Shown: positions 1 to 11,889 of the stretch, piece after piece
How the letters are laid out: the number at the start of each line of letters is the position of its first letter
Numbering within the stretch: the first letter of the stretch is position 1
Assembly: GCA_000467715.1 (NCBI GenBank)
Contig: AJFK01000021.1
Location: forward strand, 186,001-250,000
Source of the DNA: Hysterium pulicare CBS 123377
Taxonomy: Eukaryota > Ascomycota > Dothideomycetes > Hysteriales > Hysteriaceae
Direction: 5' to 3'
DNA: 64,000 nt
The notes under the pieces: generated by a model
What the model was told of the DNA's origin: nothing
The model's input: only the letters and a program-made list of their open reading frames with translations
The model's database searches: none
Position numbers and translations under genes: made by a program

Positions 1-206
1 CCACTCCGCTCTCTGATACCCTCATCACATCAGAAAGCCCTGCTCTATCGTCTAGTATGCGCTCTAATCTGGAAGAATTGTTGTGGTGACAGGGAGGGTG
101 CCACGGCGCATCCAACAGACTCTCGTCCGTCTAATCAAAGTACGTTGAGCAACACACCTTCGCTCCCGAGGTTTCAGAGCAACAATACTGAGGATATTAG
201 AACGTA

Positions 207-2187
207 TCAAATCAGATACAAGGGCCCAATCTTCGGAGTTCCCTGCATGAACTCTCCATCCATGATACCGTGGACGTATGCCTCGCCAACCATGCGGCCT
301 TGGTCACGGCCCACGTCTCTCACAACGAAAGGGATGTCTGCTCCAAGGAAAACGCAGATGTAATCACCTGGCAGTACTTCGGAGCTGCCCAAACCAAGAT
401 GGCCTTTATGAGAGACGAACAGACATCGACCCACGGTTCTCAACCACGCCGAGTAACAGTAATTGATGACTGCGTTGTTGTTGTCTTCGTTGTCGGTAGA
501 AGTGATAGTCGGTCCATCAGTACCCACCAACGCATCATAGCCAATCTTGTCCTCGGGTCGAGCCTCTCGGTATGCTTCCTGTCCGCGTTTGGAGATTATA
601 TTGGCAATGGGAGTTGTCCACAAGGCGTGCTCCAACTCGTCAGTGTGCGGAGATGCGGCCATTTTTTGTTTTACCATTTTTGCGTACCCTCGTAACCATT
701 TTCGTAGAACCTTCGCTTTGCTGACATCAAAGGAGGCTTTGGGAAGTGGACGCTCTTGCGTCTTCTCCATCACTTTGCCGATGATTACGCTTTGAACCGA
801 AAGTACACGCAGCGACCCGTGGGTCCGGAAAAAGATACCTGCTTTAGTTGACCCGCATGCTCGATAGGTAGATACCGTCGAGTTTCCACGCAGAGGATCT
901 GGGACCGTATGAGCTATATCAGGGGCCCATGAAGGTAATCCCTCAGTTCGCTTCCTGTCTTTCTGTCTGGGACTGCAGTATGATAACATGGCTAGCCCAT
1001 GAGTATTGATAAGCGCCTCCATAGTATTCGAATAGACCTGACCACACGACAAGGAGTAATTCGGCCGAAGACCAAGCTCCGCCGCATCCTCAGACAGGCT
1101 AAGCAGTGCGTATACTCGATCTCTAGCATCCGTTGTCTCCCGGACGGCCATGGTGATCATCGACTCGACGAGCTGGAACATGGTCATCTTTTTGCCGCTA
1201 CTGACCTGTCTCCAGAACTTGGAAAGGACGAAGGCCTTGTAACCGATGAGGTAGACGGAGTAGTATATCGTGTGAGTGGGATGGCACAACATGAAAAGCT
1301 CGCAGACATCCAGGAAGTATTCGAAGCTTTCCCATGGAATCGCTAACGGGCCGCATTTGATATGAGCCTGTTTAGATAGCACTACTTCCTGAATGACCCA
1401 TAACCGTCGCCACCATGGGCGATTCATAAGACACCCCACGGCCTTGACGATCGCGGCGAAGTCAAAGTTCTCGAGGAGAAGGTCGAGGTCAGATTTGACG
1501 CGTGTGAAGACGTCATCTTGTGTCGGGTTGCCGTTTCTTGACTCCTCGATCGTATTAAGCGCTGAACGGATTCCGCTCTGCGTGAAGACTTGGGCTTCGT
1601 AGATGGCATCTATTGACTCTAATGCGAACGTACATTGGGCATCCTCTTTACCAAGCCATACAATTACTTGGGTGGCGCTGTGGTATATGTCACCCATCAT
1701 TTGTACTTGTTCGCTCTTTTCCCAATCATCACTTTGGTTGATGCAGATCTAGTTTTCGTTAGTGGAAAACTGGATAAATGAGCTAGCGAGAGATTGAGTT
1801 TAGAATACGTACGGCATCAATCCAGAATAGATCGGTATCAGACGAGGTCGCCTCAGCTTGAAATTGAGTAAGAGCATCATGGAGATTCGTTGCAATGTAC
1901 ATCACACTGCCATCCAATTCGATCGGTTTTTTCTGCTTAGAATCTCCCCAGACATAAGATAATGCCGAGAAAGGCGGGGTCTTGTTCAGCGAGACGGTTA
2001 TGGAACGGCAACGTATTTTGCCTGCATTTCCATTGATGGTAAGTTTGTCCGTTTTGTTGTCAGCTTCAGGAGTTAACAAGCGTAGTAATCTGATCTCCCT
2101 AGATTCAGGATTAAATTGAGCATACTGGTAGACGTCCGGTTTCGAACGTTTCGACAAAAAACGGCGAGAAAGAGAGAGCGATGACAT
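207..2187 (-). CDS. HET-domain (heterokaryon incompatibility) protein, 638 aa
   Basis: Two exons, 2187-1813 and 1748-207, separated by a 64-nt intron (donor GTACGT, acceptor CTAG) that joins in phase. The HET domain is clear: the block PFSALSYVWGD near residue 75, then LFWIDAICINQ spanning the splice junction, QMMGDIYHSATQVIVWLG at about 140-160 and RRLWVIQEVVLS near 240. HET proteins trigger cell death or growth arrest after fusion of unlike hyphae; here that role rests on family membership alone. The C-terminal half (about 300-638) contains the usual DARDRVYALLSL block followed by a variable region with no second domain I recognise. No NACHT or WD40 partner domain is fused. The first ATG of the open frame is used as the start. 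Confidence 0.93.
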
Positions 2188-3575
2188 CTCGATTCGATCC
2201 TACGGAGTGCCAGCATCGAAGAAATAAAGGCATAGCGAAAAAAAGCGATGTGGGAGAGGCTGTTGTTCGTGACGTTATGGCTGAGTTCCGGCCCCCAACG
2301 TCCAACCCGTCTTTCAGCCTTGCACGTGACCTCGGAAAAAGTAATGTCTGCGCGCGCCCTTTCACCATTAAGAGTAACTTATTAGCTGTATCTATAGACA
2401 TATATATAGCTAGACGCAGCTGAATTATATAAAGAACGGGATAGTCAATAGTTTTGGACGTTTCAACCGCGAATCTTTCCTTTAGATATGTTACGAAGAG
2501 CTTCGTAGACAATTTCTTCCTACGACCTCAACACGTCACCAGAGGAAAATATCCTACCAGCCATCTCAGATCCTCCATGATCAAAGTACAATTACCTTTC
2601 CACAAGTTAATGAGTGCCTTTACCCACTCTCGCGCCTCTTTCTACTTCTCTTGCCCCGCCAACCTTTCATCCCCTTCCCATCCATCAGCCCTTCTTCTAT
2701 TATCAGAGAACCCGCTTACTACGGCCCTGAATTTCATCCTCCCACTTCCAGAACTAAATCTCAGCTTCACCACCTTGCTCTCCCTACCACCATTCCTCAA
2801 AACAATTTCCCTGAACCTCTCTCTTCCCCTTTCAGACCGAAAAGATAGCTTAACACGATGTCTGAACCGCGGAGCACGCTGCGGAGAACGGGAAGGGGAT
2901 CGTGGTGAGTGAGTTGTTGCATATGAGGGAGAGGAAGGCGGTGCTGCGGGATTTGCTTCCGTTGGACATGTAGAAAACGAGGAAGGCTCGAGGAGATGTG
3001 GGTGGTGTTCTCTACAAGATGCGCAGGTTGGTTGGAGACATGGTTGTTGCAATTCTACGCTGTTTTTGTGGTAGATGAAGCGGTAGATTGTGAAGTTGCA
3101 GTGGGTTCTTGTTTCCATTGCTTACTCTGTGCTCTGTAGATGGGTTTCTGAGCGTGGGTGTGATTCTGACCGTAGCGAGTGAGCTTAGATATGATGGGCA
3201 TTTTATCTGATTTTGACCCTTTTTTTTGAAAGGGGATGTTTGCTGCATTAGTTGAAATGGAATGAATGAGGGCTTTGTGGAGGTAGATAGAGGATTGGAG
3301 ATGTTGCTCGATACTGTAATAGAGGCGGATTGTATCATATTGTCCACGCGAGAGACTTCTGCTTGAGACGTTCCTGGATTGCTTCGTTACCTAGTATGAG
3401 GATTGAAACGAGGCATAAAAGCGAGCGCACTAGAGGCGAAGGGAGTGGAATGAAGACTCGCGAATGTATCAACACGGAAACCAAATGAGTTTTTCGCGCC
3501 TCGCATATTTTGGACCGATGAATGGTGGTAATCTTGAGAAGACTTTTCGCATCTTAAATCTGATAAATTTCTACA
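2188..3575. other. Intergenic stretch, no supported gene
   Basis: About 1.4 kb between the HET gene and the phytase. Several overlapping short ORFs occur on both strands but have biased composition (Ser/Pro-rich or Arg-rich) and match no family I know. One plus-strand frame around 2875-2971 reads a plausible protein end (SELLHMRERKAVLRDLLPLD) and stops at 2971, but it has an in-frame stop just upstream and no clear start or acceptor, so it is left uncalled. Confidence 0.5.
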
Positions 3576-5127
3576 TCATTCAAAACATTGATCCCAGAAC
3601 CCCCCACTCCTCGCAAATGACAAGCCATCTACGAACTTGCTTAGCTTGCATCTCCCATATTGATCCCCGGCGCAGAATTCGAGAGGAATGACGCGGTCGT
3701 TCACTATGACTTTGACATACTCCTCAGCTTCATTCTCGCACTTCATTTTCTCAAAATATGCTCTTGCGGCGAAGGGGACAGTGAAGGCGGCGGAGTATCC
3801 ATGTGTCTGATTGGTGCTCTCTATAGTAGTGTTTGAAAGCGGAGCAGTGGTGTTGTAGAGACCCAATGCGGCGAGGATTGTGGTCATGTCGTTATCGTGA
3901 CTGAAATCGGCATAAACCTTTCGGTTCAGGGGGAAAGTTGCGGCATTGGAGTCCAGAGTATCGTTTGTGCTGGTATGATCTTCAACAGGTTCTTGTGTAA
4001 GACGGGCAATAAGTTCATTCGTGAAACCAACGCCTTGGGTTGATCCGAGAGGGTTCCCATTTCCGTATCCGTAGTACTTCCCTAAGGACTGATAGTAATC
4101 ATACTGATGCCATTCGTTCTTGCTGAATAGGTGGCAGAATTCGGAGACTTTGGCTTCGGGATCGGCTACCGTGTTGAATGGACATAGGTCCATAAGATAG
4201 ATGGTTTCTGATTGTGTGAGGTTTGCGCCCACTAGTTTTAAATTTATTTTCAGTTGAATATAAGGAAGGAAGGCCTCTGCCCAAGCCGTTTGCGCATCGT
4301 TGCCAGTGTTGGAGTCTGGTCCTTCCTCGAACGCAGTGCAAAGGCTGTGACTCAACGTGTTGTTGACGCCCTCGTCTTCCGGAATGGAGACGTCTATGCT
4401 TGGGACTGTAGGCAATTGTGCAGCCTGTGCAAAGCCTTCCAGCCATTTGTTCGCAGATTCTACTACCCGAGCTTGGCCTGATGATCGAACGAAAGGTCTA
4501 TATCGTGAAGCGAGCGCCGCATAGCGACGATAGAACGATATTCCCGAATAGACCATCTCCGTCCTCCCAGCATCCGTGAGCTGATCCGCACCTAAGGTAT
4601 ATGTATAGTCCTTCAAGAATTCGAATTCCTTAGGGTACGTCTTCACACTGCTCTGGATCTTCTTCACAGTGTTATTGTATGCGGTCGTCTTGGAGGCAGT
4701 GGGATCGCGACCGCCGTGGCGGGAGAGTATCTGGGCGAAGGTGACCGAACATCCTTCCGGAGTCTCATCGGGGATTTCGGAGGGTACTGAGAAGTAGAGG
4801 GAGTACTGTCCCCAGTAATGGGAGATGTCAGGGCTGCAGCGGTAGCCGTGCTCGATGGAATCGCATGATTTGTTGGTCGAGAAGGAGTAGACTCTTCGAA
4901 CGATTAACAACGACAAAAGTGTCACCGCAAAGATGCGGGCAGTAATACCTGACGAACTCATAGAGAATCCAAAGGCCTGCGATTACAACGATCAACCAAG
5001 CCCAGAAGCTCGAAACAATTCGAGGGCGATTCTTCTTCGTTGGCGTCGAGGGTTCGTGCTCGTTCAATGGTAGTTGAGAATAGGACTGGGAGCGCCGTCC
5101 TGATATTCTGTTCCACAGCCAAGCCAT
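3576..5127 (-). CDS. Histidine acid phosphatase, 3-phytase type, 498 aa (alternative 461 aa)
   Basis: Branch 2 histidine phosphatase that would release phosphate from phytate or other phosphomonoesters outside the cell. The N-terminal motif RHGGRDP (family RHGxRxP) lies at about residue 118 of the long form. The C-terminal catalytic HD pair is in DFSHDNDM. The family block CDSIEHGYRCSPDISHYWGQYS precedes the active site. The long model uses exon 1 5127-4949 and exon 2 4893-3576 (55-nt intron, phase 2) and gives a short cytosolic tail plus one membrane anchor (SSFWAWLIVVIAGLWILYEF), i.e. a type II membrane enzyme. If the intron is retained, an ATG at 4961 opens the same frame with a signal-peptide-like start (RIFAVTLLSLLIV). 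The long form is preferred because its tail reads as real protein, but the exact acceptor is uncertain. Confidence 0.88.
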
Positions 5128-6262
5128 TATGGTCTACGAGGGTTGAAAAGGAGAGGCGATGTCCCACGAGGGGTATTACTCCGCGATGATTGACGCTGGG
5201 GTGGAAAAGCCCATATTGCAGAGCTAGGTCCAGCCCCGCAATGACACCTGGGAATGCACGCACGTGTAGAGAAAGGACATAGCACTAAGCTGGCAGTGAA
5301 ACAGAATGAAGAACGAGGCAAGGAGGGGGGCGGGAGAGAAAGAGTGAATTGGTGGGCATCACCTACAACCACATGCCACCTCTCTGTGCCGTGTGTGGAT
5401 AGCTGCCGAAGCAACGCTTGCCGAAGTGCCAAGGAATCTCGAAAGCTTGACACCCGTCTCGATCAACCTCATATGAACTGTACCATACCCATGGCATTTT
5501 GAGGGATCCTTCGACGGCTTCTCCAGAGCCTCGTCAAAAGGATGACAAGTTCATCGCCTCCAAACGCTTCTTCTTCTATCATCTCGGACAGCGACGGAAA
5601 TACAACACGCCATCGCCTGCCCTTCGGCGACGGGGAACTCCCCACGAGCTTTGACGAAAGCAGGGAAGATGGCAGTGAGGAATTACTCCCCTTGATTACC
5701 CAACGGACATGTAGCCCTGTCAATTTCGTAAGTAAAGAATTCCCTAAGAGTTAAAAGTCGGACTTCGCATTGTGTTTGACCTAAGCTCCACCAACAACAC
5801 ATCCGCGATTCATGAGAACTCTCCATATGCATTTCTTTACGTGCCTTGTTTCTTCACGGAAGTTGATTGTATATATGCATCTATATCTCACCCCGAGCAT
5901 AGTCCCTTCGCCCCACATTCCATGCAGCCAACCCCTAGGACGCATGAATATCCCACGCGAAAAGCCGATGGTCCTTCATAAGGGCGTGGAACTGGTGCTC
6001 CGTCAGCACGCACCTCTGGGTAGAATCTCCTTGTGTAGTTTGGTGAGGGATCGACCAACGGGAAATCTGGGGAACACGAGCACAAATGACGTCCGTAGCC
6101 GAACCCCGTCATGCTCCACCAGGTTTCCCTAAATTCCCTTCGGTGTCCACCCTAAATTGACATCGCATCATCCATCTACATTTCTCTTATTAAAACTTCC
6201 CAATGATCTATTTGTCGCACCATTAAGACTTTTTGGTTGATTTTCGGTTCCTGACTCTAACA
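5128..6262. other. Divergent intergenic region between phytase and permease
   Basis: About 1.1 kb that should hold both promoters. A plus-strand ORF at 5542-5754 (acidic and Ser-rich, with a GTAAGT donor at 5728) could be a 5' exon, but the best acceptor (AG at 5784-5785) leads to a stop within ten codons, so no gene is called. Nothing else is recognisable. Confidence 0.45.
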
Positions 6263-7933
6263 ATGGATGGCCACCAGCAGTCCAACGATGACGACGAGCG
6301 AATCCTTGAAACTCTCGGGCATAAAGGCGAATTGAAACGGACCTTCTCTCCCCTGGCTATGCTGGGATTGGCATTCGCTATCCTAAACTCATGGACGGCG
6401 CTTTCTGCTTCTCTTTCCTTGGCTCTCCCTAGCGGAGGTTCAACGAGTGTGGTCTGGGGCCTGATCACGGCTGGCATTTGCAATCTTTGCCTAGCAGCAT
6501 CGTTGGCAGAATTCCTTTCCGCTTATCCCACTGCGGGTGGCCAATACCATTGGGTGGCGGTCATCAGCTGGAAGCGATGGGTCCCTCTCCTCTCTTGGAT
6601 TACGGGCTGGATTAATGTTTCGGGGTGGATTGCGCTGGTTGCTTCAGGCGGACTTCTCGGATCTCAACTCATCGTTGGAGTAATCTCTTTAATGAGCCCC
6701 AACTACTCTCCCCAGAGATGGCACCAATTCCTAATTTTTGTGGGGTATAATGCATTTGCCTTTATTATCAATGCCTTCCTGAATTCGTCGTTGCCCTTTG
6801 TCAACAAAGCCGCCATCACTTGGTCTATTACTGGCTTCGTTGTGATCTGTATCACAGTTCTGGCTTGTGCCTCTCCAAACTACTCCACTGGATCCTTTGT
6901 CTTTCGCCAATTCATCAATCAAACGGGATGGCCTGATGGGTAAGGAAGCTCCCAATGCTTGCTTGGTGTTGGTTTAATAATTATTAGGATTGCTTGGCTT
7001 TTGGGACTACTACAGGGTGGACTAGGGCTCACTGGATACGACGCAGTGGCACACATGATAGAAGAGATCCCTAATGCCTCTGTCGAAGGACCGAAGATCA
7101 TGATTTATTGCGTCGCCATCGGAACCTTCACAGGATTTGTCTTCCTGGTTGTGCTTCTCTTTGTTGCGGGCAATGTCCAAGAAGTCATTTCCTCCCCAGC
7201 AGGCCCGGTGCTACAGATTTTCTACAACGCAACTCAAAGTCATGCAGGCGCGATTTGCCTTCTCATGTTCCCCCTAATCTGTCTGCTTTTCGCAACAACT
7301 TCAATCATGACAACTTCATCGCGCATGACCTACGCATTTGCACGAGACCGCGGACTACCAAGATCGAAGTTTTTTGCCAAAGTACACCCAAAACTAGGAT
7401 TGCCACTTAATGCGCTCTATTTAACCACGAGTCTCGTCATTATTTTCGGATGCATTTTCCTTGGCTCGAGCAGCGCTTTCAACGCTATCATCTCAGCGTC
7501 TGTAGTGGCCCTTGGGATAAGCTACGCCATTCCAGTTGCGATCAACGTGTTGCAGGGCCGGAAGAAGCTGCCTCCCAGATCATTCACATTACCGAGCGCA
7601 TTTGGCTGGTTCGCGAATCTATTGGGAATCGCATATGTCATTGTAACTTCTGTGCTCTTCGTCTTTCCGCCCGAGCTCCCGGTTACGGGTAGCAATATGA
7701 GTAAGCATGCCACACATTCCCCTCACGAAGACACAGTGCTGACGTTACTAGACTACTGCATCGTGGCATTTGCCATTATCATCATCATAAGCACAGTTCA
7801 ATGGTTTGTTGACGGGAGGAAGAACTTTACTGGTCCCCGAACGGATATGGGACTTGAGGTATTGGAGGCAGTGAAGGGTCAGCAGAATGGCTCCGAAGGA
7901 TCGATGGGGACCAAAATTACGACTGAAGCGTAG
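6263..7933 (+). CDS. APC-family amino acid/GABA/choline permease, 540 aa
   Basis: Two exons, 6263-6939 and 6988-7933, with a very short 48-nt intron (GTAAGG...TTATTAG) that restores the family block WPDGIAWLLGLLQGGLGLTG. The protein has about twelve hydrophobic segments. It shows the amino acid-choline transporter (TC 2.A.3.4) features LAFAILNSWTALSASLSLALPSGG at the start, the block AEFLSAYPTAGGQYHW, and GYDAVAHMIEEIPNA in the loop after the intron. It should sit in the plasma membrane and import amino acids, GABA, choline or a related amine; the substrate cannot be told from sequence. An in-frame ATG at 6233 exists, but 6263 starts the conserved acidic N-terminus (MDGHQQSNDDDERILETLG) and is preferred. 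The final 30 residues are hydrophilic and cytosolic. Confidence 0.93.
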
Positions 7934-8363
7934 TATTGCATAATAACACCAACGGTGCTCAAAGAGAGAGTCTAACATCAGAAATAGAAGCTGAGTATTA
8001 GTCTCATCCCTGAATATGTCTATGTGTGCTTCAGAAGTTTCGGCTGCTCAATTTCAATTCTGGGCTCTTCCGAATCGTTTGGCACGTTCTGCGAATGATT
8101 CTTTTGGGTACAGGGGAAAGGGGACATTGCCTGCCTGAGTTGAGTGAATGGACAGTGTCCCCGCGCATTGCCGTCACGTGCATAATCCAGACAATATTCA
8201 CTCCACAACCTATAGCGCCAAGATTCTCCAACCACGCCGGAATAAGAACGCCAGCTGATCCTCCAAAGAATAGAGCGAACCCACTATCGGTGTTGCGTTT
8301 CTACTACACTCCTCATATCACGCCGGCGAGACCAACGATCTCGCCACATTGTTCATCCACAAC
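7934..8363. other. Intergenic region
   Basis: About 430 bases downstream of the permease and upstream of the next plus-strand gene. Small ORFs on both strands have no support. It presumably holds the permease terminator and the next promoter; no TATA box or clear motif was seen. Confidence 0.4.
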
Positions 8364-9791
8364 ATGAACTTCGACCCAACGCCGGGAAACATATTCGGCC
8401 TATTCAGTGCCGCCATTCTTGTTCCCCTTCTTCCTTCTTTTCTCCGAACTGGGCGAAACATTGTCAACCGCCTTGCTCGACCTCTTGAACCCAGCCAAAT
8501 CCCACCAGAACCCATCTCAAGTCCAGATCACATCGCTACCTCATGCGGTCAAGAGGCCTCCATCATGACTGAGTCTCGGAAGCGACTCGTACCGCTTTCT
8601 CGGAAACAACGTTTAGCGACATCCTCTCACGACACCCCGGCTCAAACGACGGCTGCTGCCACGCCATTGCAGGATGATGCATCATACACTTACACACCCA
8701 CCTGCGCAGGGCTGTACCATACTCTCACATGCGGTCACATAGTTCAAACCACGAAAGAAGAGTCCTGTGCGGTTAACTGCGTCAACACTGCCCACGCGAT
8801 CGATGGATTCAACTGCCGCGAATGTGCTGGAATAGCAACGAACATCATCAACCACCAGCTCAGCCACCCAGAGAAGTTCAAGCTTTACCTTGCGACCGCG
8901 AACCAGAACGAAACGGCTTACAGGCTATATTTCGAAGAGTATGTCACCGCGAAGACTAATATCGGTCCGGTCACCGTTTGGCTCCTTGATTGCTTCCGCG
9001 GATATGGTAGACCTACCGCTCCTATTCCTATTTCCACGAGTGCCAAAGCCTGTTCAACTTTTGATCGCTTCCAAAATTATAATCAAGAAGCTGCCAAGCA
9101 TCCAGAGCTTTACTATACTCATGAAGAGCTATACGGATCTACAACCTCTAGCACGCCGCCTCGCTACGCTACTCCCAATACACGCACAGTCGAAAGCCTC
9201 GGCGCACAGAATTCCCCTCGTGCTTCTGGAACCTCCTCAAAAGCCGACCGCATCCGCACCACGACCAGCGGTGTTGCCTCCGACAGTCAGCCTGGCCCAG
9301 CCCTGCGAGTCCCAGGCAAACATATCTACACCTCTACACCTATCGTTCAAGGTGTAAACACTGCCAAGCGCCACCGCAGCAAGATCGAGTTAGTGATCGA
9401 CCCTATTTCAGACAAGAGGCAACGCGGTACCAAGCGCGACCGCGACGAGGCCAATGAGACTGTAGAGACAGTATCCACACCCGCAACCCGCACCGGCCAC
9501 ACTAATCCACTCAAGCGTCGCATGGAATGTCGACCCCTTACGCTTCGTGAACCACATTTCAAGGAACAACAAACTCTACTCGGTTCTATTGTCCGGAAGC
9601 GGGGTTGTGGTGATGGCAGCGACGGAGTTTCTAGACCTGTCAAGAAGATGTGTGCGGTCTTCAAGCAGAATATTCGCTTTCGAAACATGCATGATTTTGC
9701 GGTTGTCTTAGCCCTCAAGCGCAAGTTTGAGCCTGAGGAGGAGCGTGGTTTGGAGTGTGGGACGGTGGCGCAAAGAATCAGGGTTTGTTGA
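8364..9791 (+). CDS. Hypothetical protein with a six-cysteine block, 475 aa
   Basis: Single uninterrupted frame. I do not recognise the family. The first ATG is at 8364 (context ACAACATGA). Residues 10-27 are hydrophobic (FGLFSAAILVPLLPSFL), which could be a signal anchor. A compact block with Cys at about 114, 123, 135, 139, 151 and 154 plus His125 (CAGLYHTLTCGH, then CRECAG) resembles a zinc- or disulfide-stabilised module and is followed by a helical segment to about 230. The rest is Ser/Thr/Pro-rich and basic (KRHRSK, RKRGCGDG), as in a disordered, possibly nuclear, tail. Codon use and unbroken length support a real gene, but no function can be assigned. Confidence 0.7.
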   Translation: MNFDPTPGNIFGLFSAAILVPLLPSFLRTGRNIVNRLARPLEPSQIPPEPISSPDHIATSCGQEASIMTESRKRLVPLSRKQRLATSSHDTPAQTTAAATPLQDDASYTYTPTCAGLYHTLTCGHIVQTTKEESCAVNCVNTAHAIDGFNCRECAGIATNIINHQLSHPEKFKLYLATANQNETAYRLYFEEYVTAKTNIGPVTVWLLDCFRGYGRPTAPIPISTSAKACSTFDRFQNYNQEAAKHPELYYTHEELYGSTTSSTPPRYATPNTRTVESLGAQNSPRASGTSSKADRIRTTTSGVASDSQPGPALRVPGKHIYTSTPIVQGVNTAKRHRSKIELVIDPISDKRQRGTKRDRDEANETVETVSTPATRTGHTNPLKRRMECRPLTLREPHFKEQQTLLGSIVRKRGCGDGSDGVSRPVKKMCAVFKQNIRFRNMHDFAVVLALKRKFEPEEERGLECGTVAQRIRVC

Positions 9792-10162
9792 GGAGACGCG
9801 ATGTGCTGCTGTTCTATATCTTGGCAGACGGTCTTGAAAAGTCGTCGAGACAATGAAGAAGACTGGACGTAAGCTTTCATATCGTGGCTGTTGATAGGTG
9901 ATTAAGGGCGTTAGTATCTTGAATAGCCATGCTCAGGCTCGTTTCATAATGGCTTGTTCATTCTCCACACCGGCACGGTAATCTTCGGGGAAATTCCATC
10001 CGATTATGTTGACTGCACTCATAAGGTAGCAGGAATGTAGAACCTGTGATCTACTTCTTTTACGAGCAAGAGCTACGCTACAATTTGCTTGATTCCCACC
10101 GTATCCAGATCATTTCCAAAGCAATGCTTAGCGATACACAAACCTCTTCACAACCGCCATCA
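9792..10162. other. Convergent intergenic region
   Basis: Between the 3' ends of two converging genes; short ORFs only. Nothing recognisable. Confidence 0.4.
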
Positions 10163-10789
10163 TCAATGAGTCCCAACCACGAGAACAACAGTCTGAGTAA
10201 CAACCGTCTTATGATGCCTGAAGATATGCTGAAACCACTTCTCAATCTTCTTCCAGATATTCGTAATGATTTTCTGAATAATAAGCGTGCAGTATTGCTT
10301 AATGATAGATCCAATATCCCCTCCCGAAGCGGTGGCTGCGGGCGGGCCAGAAGAAGCAGTTGAAGTCGCCGCACTTGAAGAAGCCAAGGAAGTAGACGCC
10401 CCAGCGTACGACAAGCTAGTGCTTTCGGAGACGTAAGTCGCGTCGGCGGTGCTGTAGAGAGTTTGGATGGACGACATGGAAAGAGAGCCGCTGATGTATT
10501 GGGTGCTAGTATAAGTCGAAGTTACCGTTTCGGTCGTGTCGGAGTAGATGGTGCTTATGTCAGACGAGGTAATGGTTGTGTCGGTGGTTATTGTTTGAGT
10601 CGTAGTGCTGGTGCTCGTGCAGCTAACGGATGTTGAGACATTTGAGGAGGCGGAGGGAGGGGCGGTGGAAATGGATTGGAAGGTGGTTACTGCAACGGCT
10701 GTGCTTGTCGGTGCAACTAGCGCAACCGAAAGCGTGGAAAGAAGAGGAAGGGAGAGTAAGTAACCCTCGAAAACTTTCGAGAGATGCAT
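10163..10789 (-). CDS. Ser/Thr-rich secreted protein, 208 aa
   Basis: Single exon. Residues about 9-26 form a signal peptide (YLLSLPLLSTLSVALVAP). The middle (30-150) is extremely rich in Ser and Thr (runs such as TSTTTQTITTDTTITSSD), typical of O-mannosylated cell-wall or matrix proteins. The C-terminal 60 residues differ: two predicted amphipathic or hydrophobic helices (DIGSIIKQYCTLIIQKIITNI, then KKIEKWFQHIF) and an end with no GPI-type signal. No enzyme motif is visible. It could be a wall-associated or effector-like protein; neither is demonstrated. Confidence 0.72.
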   Translation of the reverse strand: MHLSKVFEGYLLSLPLLSTLSVALVAPTSTAVAVTTFQSISTAPPSASSNVSTSVSCTSTSTTTQTITTDTTITSSDISTIYSDTTETVTSTYTSTQYISGSLSMSSIQTLYSTADATYVSESTSLSYAGASTSLASSSAATSTASSGPPAATASGGDIGSIIKQYCTLIIQKIITNIWKKIEKWFQHIFRHHKTVVTQTVVLVVGTH

Positions 10790-11889
10790 TGTGACTTTTG
10801 GATTGATTCTGAAATGTTAAACTGTTTAATGTTCGTGACAGGAAAGGCAATTTAAGATCTTTGGTGAGTTAAGGAATACTTCTGGAACCTCCTACTTATA
10901 TTTATATTCATCTCCAAACGGACCGTTAGACCGCGGGAGCAATGGCTCGCTTCTCATATGCATACATTCCTAAGAGAGCTCGTGTAGACGAATGTGGAGG
11001 CACTATAGAGGGTCTTGGAAAAAGATGGCGATGAGGTACTACAGGACTTCGAGCCCTAATTCGTGCCATTAGACAACACAGAATGCAATGAAGCCACAGC
11101 TGCACAAATCAGTCGAGTTATTGACCCAGCTACACTTCGTTGACTCTCGTTGAATTGATCGAGTATTCGAGAGCATGTCGTGATTGAAACAAAAGGAAGA
11201 AACCAACAGACTTGACCGAATTAGTGAACCAAGACTTTCAAAATGAATATCCAAAGGCGTAATCAGCATGTGTCTTGTCTGTACGAGGCCTGGATTGGAA
11301 GCCGCTGGAAAGATGCTAAAGAAATCCCGTATAGCTAAAAGGTCTAGAAGCAGCCTCTATCGCTTCTCCAGGTGTTATTATGAGACAACGCATCCGCGTC
11401 TTTAACTGCGGACAAGTTGAATACGCCGTTTTTGTGGTCATGTGTTCTAGTCTTTGGTCGTGATTGTAGCCGTACTCGTAAGATGCTTTTGGCAAATTGT
11501 ATGACTTCGAGCAGCCACGCAGAAATGACCTTCCAAATTCTGATAGGTACTTAAGCCACTTGTGCTCATATAAGGCGTGAATAGGCGAAGGGGAACTTGG
11601 CGCAGAACAATCGGAGGCGGCCCGGAGCGCAAAGTCTATTAGGCGAGAAAAATGAAGCAAGTAATCCGTTGGCAACGGCTCCGACTGCAATGCGGGATGA
11701 TATTAAGGTAAGTCCTCAAAGTTGAGCAAAGAAACAAGTTCGAATCTGCTTTTTCTCAGTATGCTTTAATGCTCATGCCGTCAACGTAAACGTGCTAAAG
11801 TTGCGAATTTGACACTAAAGAACGCCACGGCAGAGTCGTGGAGTCTCTTGGGTTGAGTCGCTCTTACACCACAGACTAAGTGAGTTCAA
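10790..11889. other. Intergenic region, no supported gene
   Basis: About 1.1 kb between the secreted protein start and the NLR 3' end, both on the minus strand. Minus-strand ORFs at 11069-11269 and 11316-11690 have no family signal and poor composition. A GTTCGAATC string near 11749 resembles a tRNA B box but no cloverleaf can be drawn around it. Confidence 0.45.

Noticed and set aside
2642-3347. Overlapping ORFs of 111-158 codons on the minus strand and 65-152 codons on the plus strand
   Set aside because: Biased composition, overlap on opposite strands, no family resemblance and no splice partner.
5542-5785. Plus-strand ORF with a good GTAAGT donor
   Set aside because: The only good acceptor leads to a stop after nine codons; a 71-aa product without resemblance to anything was not worth calling.
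11740-11760. B-box-like GTTCGAATC, and another near 23732, as possible tRNA genes
   Set aside because: No acceptor stem, anticodon arm or A box can be drawn around either.
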